Shown here: in pieces, positions 5,597 through 6,383 of the stretch
How the letters are laid out: every line of letters begins with the position of its first letter
Numbering within the stretch: position 1 is the stretch's first letter
Assembly: GCA_937926755.1 (NCBI GenBank)
Contig: CALBBA010000157.1
Coordinates: 1 to 6,383, forward strand
DNA length: 6,383 nt
DNA from: an uncultured Collinsella sp.
GTDB lineage: Bacteria; Actinomycetota; Coriobacteriia; Coriobacteriales; Coriobacteriaceae
Direction: 5' to 3'
Translations under genes and position numbers: made by a program
Notes under the pieces: model-generated
Told to the model about the DNA's origin: nothing
What the model saw: only the letters and a program-made list of their open reading frames with translations
Database searches by the model: none

Positions 5597-5884
5597 ATGA
5601 AGAAGATCGTTTTGGCTTGCGGTGCTGGCGCTGCTACTTCCACGCTTGTTGCCCAGAAGGTCGCTACCATGCTCGACGCCAACGGTTACGCCGACAAGTA
5701 CGAGATCGTGCAGTGCGCCATCTCCGAGGCCAAGGACGTTTGCGACGAGGGCGCCGATCTGCTGATCGCCACCACCGTTGCCCCCGAGGGCCTTACCTGC
5801 CCGTACGTGAGCGGCGTGCCCTTCATGACCGGCATGAACCGCGTCGCTGCCGAGAAGGCCGTTCTTGACGTCATGGCTCAGTAG
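5597..5884 (+). CDS. PTS IIB component, galactitol (GatB-like) type, stand-alone
   Basis: A 95-residue single-domain IIB protein of the sugar phosphotransferase system. In this family a cysteine takes phosphate from IIA and passes it to the sugar bound by the IIC membrane protein. Seen: first strand MKKIVLAC, then CGAGAATSTLV with Cys8 as the phosphorylation site in its phosphate-binding loop, which is the GatB arrangement. The length is normal for this family. ATG 5597 has AGGGAG at 5582-5587 at good spacing; the earlier ATG at 5578 is in another frame. No IIA or IIC gene is present: upstream is a divergent unrelated gene, downstream a VOC protein and a terminator. The partners must lie elsewhere, or the protein has a regulatory role. 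The sugar cannot be told; the galactitol class also handles other substrates. Confidence 0.88.
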   Translation: MKKIVLACGAGAATSTLVAQKVATMLDANGYADKYEIVQCAISEAKDVCDEGADLLIATTVAPEGLTCPYVSGVPFMTGMNRVAAEKAVLDVMAQ

Positions 5885-5895
5885 GCGCTGACTGC

Positions 5896-6270
5896 ATGAG
5901 TGAGCAGAACGCCAATCCGGTCGAGCTCTTTGGCATGCGCGTTGCCCATGTGGGCATTAACGCCACCGACCCGGCAGACGCCCTGGAGATCGCGGAGCTG
6001 TTCTCGACGATGATGGGTCTGCCCGTTATCGAGACCCCGGTTTCGTACTTTAACGATTCGCTGGTCGAGGTCATGAAGCAGAATGGTCGTGGCACCAAGG
6101 GCCACATCGGCTTTGCCGTCAACGACATTGATGCGGCCGAGAAGTGGTTTGCCGAGCGCGGGCTCGAGGTCAACGAAGAGTCGCGCGCGCTGCTGCCCGA
6201 CGGTAGCACCAAGCTCGTGTACTTTAAGCGCGAGTTCGCCGGTTTCGCCGTGCATCTGTGCCGCGAGTAG
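5896..6270 (+). CDS. VOC-fold (glyoxalase-like) protein, akin to the C-terminal domain of KDPG aldolase fusions
   Basis: A 124-residue protein of the vicinal oxygen chelate fold, with two beta-alpha-beta-beta-beta modules: VAHVGINATDPADALEIAEL opens the first, KGHIGFAVNDIDAAEKWFAE the second. Likely metal ligands are His18, Glu58, His70 and His120; their spacing resembles that of glyoxalase I (His, Glu, His, Glu) with His in place of the last Glu. The pattern HxGIN, VEVMK, KGHI and GFAVHL resembles the domain fused behind 2-keto-3-deoxy-6-phosphogluconate aldolase in some clostridia; this is from memory. It starts 11 bases after the PTS IIB stop and shares its transcript. The ribosome site is weak (only GGCG-like), so translation may be coupled. 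Residue 14 is another Met, so a shorter form starting at 5935 is possible. A role on a sugar acid or sugar phosphate made after PTS uptake is an inference. Confidence 0.8.
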   Translation: MSEQNANPVELFGMRVAHVGINATDPADALEIAELFSTMMGLPVIETPVSYFNDSLVEVMKQNGRGTKGHIGFAVNDIDAAEKWFAERGLEVNEESRALLPDGSTKLVYFKREFAGFAVHLCRE

Positions 6271-6294
6271 CGCACAAGCTGCCATAGCTAGCAA

Positions 6295-6330
6295 AAAGGG
6301 ATAGGGCCGTGTGGCCCTATCCCTTTATTT
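6295..6330 (+). terminator. rho-independent terminator of the IIB-VOC operon
   Basis: A perfect 14-base-pair stem (6295-6308 with 6313-6326) has a GTGT loop and ends in TTTATTT. The upstream arm begins with an A-run, so the element can also stop transcripts coming from the right. It lies 24 bases after the VOC stop codon. Confidence 0.9.
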
Positions 6331-6383
6331 ACGGGCTTTAGCCTGTGCGGGGCGCGCAGCGCGCCGCATCAGAAACCACCCGC
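6325..6383 (-). CDS. possible C-terminal end of a convergent gene, cut by the window
   Basis: On the minus strand an open frame enters from the right edge and stops at a TAA (6325-6327) inside the shared terminator. The 18 visible residues, GWFLMRRAARPAQAKARK, look like the basic cytoplasmic tail of a membrane protein. The symmetrical terminator fits two converging genes. The stretch is too short to identify, and part of it (6349-6363) is also a GC palindrome, so it could be non-coding. Confidence 0.3.
   Translation of the reverse strand, partial: GWFLMRRAARPAQAKARK

Overview
The window looks like a junction between two unrelated kinds of DNA. Bases 1 to about 1575 are AT-rich, with codon use like a Firmicute of the Lachnospiraceae type. 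From about 1576 to the end the DNA is GC-rich and its genes look actinobacterial, most like Coriobacteriia such as Collinsella. The taxonomic labels are inferred from protein style, gene order and base composition; no search was run. The switch falls inside one intact reading frame, enolase (eno, 1051-2361), at the conserved QEFMIMP stretch that carries a catalytic glutamate. It is either an in-frame homologous recombinant or, more likely, an assembly chimera joined through a conserved stretch.

Left part (1-1050, AT-rich). Minus strand: a partial AlkD-like DNA alkylation repair gene (1-397) with a broken 5' end, and the C-terminal remnant of an unrecognised protein that overlaps its start. 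Plus strand: the last 138 residues of an iron-dependent alcohol dehydrogenase of the 4-hydroxybutyrate dehydrogenase type. The two gene fragments meet near 540 with no sign of a natural gene border. The 5' part of eno follows.

Middle part (1576-4348, GC-rich). The 3' part of eno, a terminator, a FtsB/DivIC-like septum formation initiator protein (2557-3318) and a Ppx/GppA-family phosphatase (3347-4348) form the order eno - ftsB-like - ppx known from actinobacteria. The DUF501 gene often found between the last two is absent. So the 3' half of eno is in its expected home and the 5' half is the foreign piece.

Bases 4349-4693 hold no gene. They contain a long imperfect inverted repeat (4355-4434) and two direct copies of a block made of a tRNA-Leu 3' end plus its terminator, separated by a hairpin-rich spacer. 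The complete tRNA-Leu(UAA) follows on the minus strand (4694-4778).

Right part (4810-6383). A membrane-anchored, helical-repeat protein of unknown function (4810-5433, minus) diverges from a two-gene plus-strand operon: a stand-alone PTS IIB protein of the galactitol type (5597-5884) and a VOC-fold protein (5896-6270) resembling the C-terminal domain of some KDPG aldolase fusions. A strong hairpin terminator closes the operon (6295-6330). The tail of a convergent minus-strand gene may begin just beyond it. I saw no CRISPR array, transposase, integrase or defence system.
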